From: Paramecium sonneborni
Lineage: Eukaryota > Ciliophora > Oligohymenophorea > Peniculida > Parameciidae
Length of the DNA: 64,000 nucleotides
Reading direction: 5' to 3'
Assembly: GCA_905182985.1 (NCBI GenBank)
Contig: CAJJDN010000011.1
Span: 186,001 to 250,000, forward strand
The notes below the pieces were generated by a model, which did not search any database, was not told the DNA's origin, and saw nothing but the letters and a program-made list of their open reading frames with translations. Shown here piece by piece: positions 63,188 to 64,000 of the stretch. The position numbers and the translations under genes are program-made. The first letter of the stretch is position 1; every line of letters begins with the position of its first letter.

Positions 63188-64000
63188 TAGGAGAATGAGA
63201 CAACATATACTTCATATTCTAAGGAGTTAAATTACAATTAGAGTTTAATTTGATATATAATTGAAAACATAATCTTATTATTTAAATAGAATTTACTAAA
63301 GCTTAGTAAAAAAAATAAGTTATAAAATTTATTTGGATGAATATTTTTTTTTTAAATTATCTTTTGACAATGAATACACAGATGATTGATTTGAAGATTT
63401 TAGCTAAATAAAATATAATTCAAAAAATATAACAAAATAGAGAATCACTATTTATTTATATTTAATATTCTAATTCCATTAGCTAATTCGCAAATTTCTT
63501 TAATGTCTTCTTGAAAAAGGGTTAATTTTTTATATTTGTTATTAAATGAAAAAAACTCAAGGGGAGTTTTTTTATTTTGGTTATTAATGATTGAAACTGT
63601 TTATTTAGTGCTAATTGGACTAATACTAATTGGTGTGTAATTATTTTTCTGATTTTGTATTCTAGTTGATTTTTACTTACATATATGTTTATAAATGCAA
63701 GTCTAATTAGAATGAATAGCACTTTCTTCTGTGATTTTATTTTTAAACTTATAAAAATTTTCAATTTAATCACAAATTTTGCTGAAAGGTAGAATTTTAA
63801 GATGAATTTATTCTAAAAATTGTTGTACCTGGGATTTCTATTTGATAGTTTTTTAGATTTAATGTTAATTTTCAGGCTAAGTTCTTTTAATATTTTCTTT
63901 TTCAATTTTTTTAACTAATTTTTTTGCTTTGGGTATAATATTTTCTTCTTAAATTTTAGTTGAGTTTTTTTGGACTTGAATATTTTTTAATTTATTAGAT
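63188..64000. repeat. Duplicated block, copy 2, running off the window
   Basis: Same sequence as 62083-62895 shifted by 1,105 bp, with no mismatch noticed. It starts exactly at the assembly gap. Confidence 0.9.
63445..64000 (-). CDS. Second copy of the Lys/Gln-rich coiled-coil gene, 5' end outside window
   Basis: Identical to the gene at 62340-62990 shifted by 1,105 bp. TGA is at 63445 and the visible 185 codons lack the N-terminus, expected at about 64095. Either a true tandem paralogue or an assembly duplicate. Confidence 0.5.

Noticed and set aside
62417..63773. Two identical minus-strand frames beginning MIKLKIFISL
   Set aside because: They lie in another frame of the duplicated Lys/Gln-rich coiled-coil gene. 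The longer frame with TAA/TAG as Gln is the better model.
1..64000. Widespread apparent stop codons, as if most genes were pseudogenes
   Set aside because: The interruptions are nearly all TAA and TAG, and conserved domains (uS9, dynein, SEC24, Cdh1) read straight through them as Gln. This is the ciliate code, not decay.

Overview
The window is ciliate macronuclear DNA, most like Paramecium. It is very AT-rich. Almost every recognisable protein reads only if TAA and TAG are glutamine and TGA is the sole stop, so standard-code reading cuts every gene into fragments. Introns are tiny (about 19-34 nt, mostly GTA...AG). Many genes are separated by only 15-60 bp. For a dozen gene models, removing the proposed introns restores an exact multiple of three. 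I see no tRNA, rRNA, CRISPR, transposase or telomere.

Layout. 1-6.2 kb: an edge-cut coiled-coil gene (-), a small possibly mitochondrial protein (+), a convergent gene carrying a 117-bp tandem duplication (-), an AMPK beta subunit (-) and a choline-transporter-like SLC44 protein (-). 6.3-19.2 kb: one giant gene (+) with an RCC1-like head and dozens of ~82-residue repeats. Eight of these form a 1,974-bp higher-order unit, present in three full copies plus part of a fourth with no difference seen, ending at an assembly gap (N at 15544). 19.2-21.6 kb: a TRAF-type zinc-finger protein and a Q-rich coiled-coil protein (-). 22.5-30.3 kb: a secreted protein with ten LamG/concanavalin-like modules (+). 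30.4-41.9 kb: SEC24, a broken coiled-coil gene with an in-frame TGA, a NEK kinase, HDDC2, CFAP53, ribosomal protein uS9 and a RING/B-box/LRR protein. 42-47 kb: an unknown protein, NF-YA/HAP2, small unknown proteins, a likely pseudokinase and a Cdc20/Cdh1 (Fizzy) activator. 47-59.4 kb: a complete single-headed axonemal dynein heavy chain (-). 59.4-64 kb: a decayed kinase fragment, an RRM-like protein, weak ORFs, and an uncharacterised gene present twice (offset 1,105 bp) across a second gap (N at 63187) that cuts an RRM gene.

The genes are an ordinary eukaryotic mixture (motility, secretion, signalling, cell cycle, translation) and do not form an operon or pathway. The most unusual content is the giant repeat gene, the LamG-like surface or secreted protein, the degenerate kinase, and several sites of gene decay or tandem duplication. 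Functions below rest on motifs read by eye; no database search was run.
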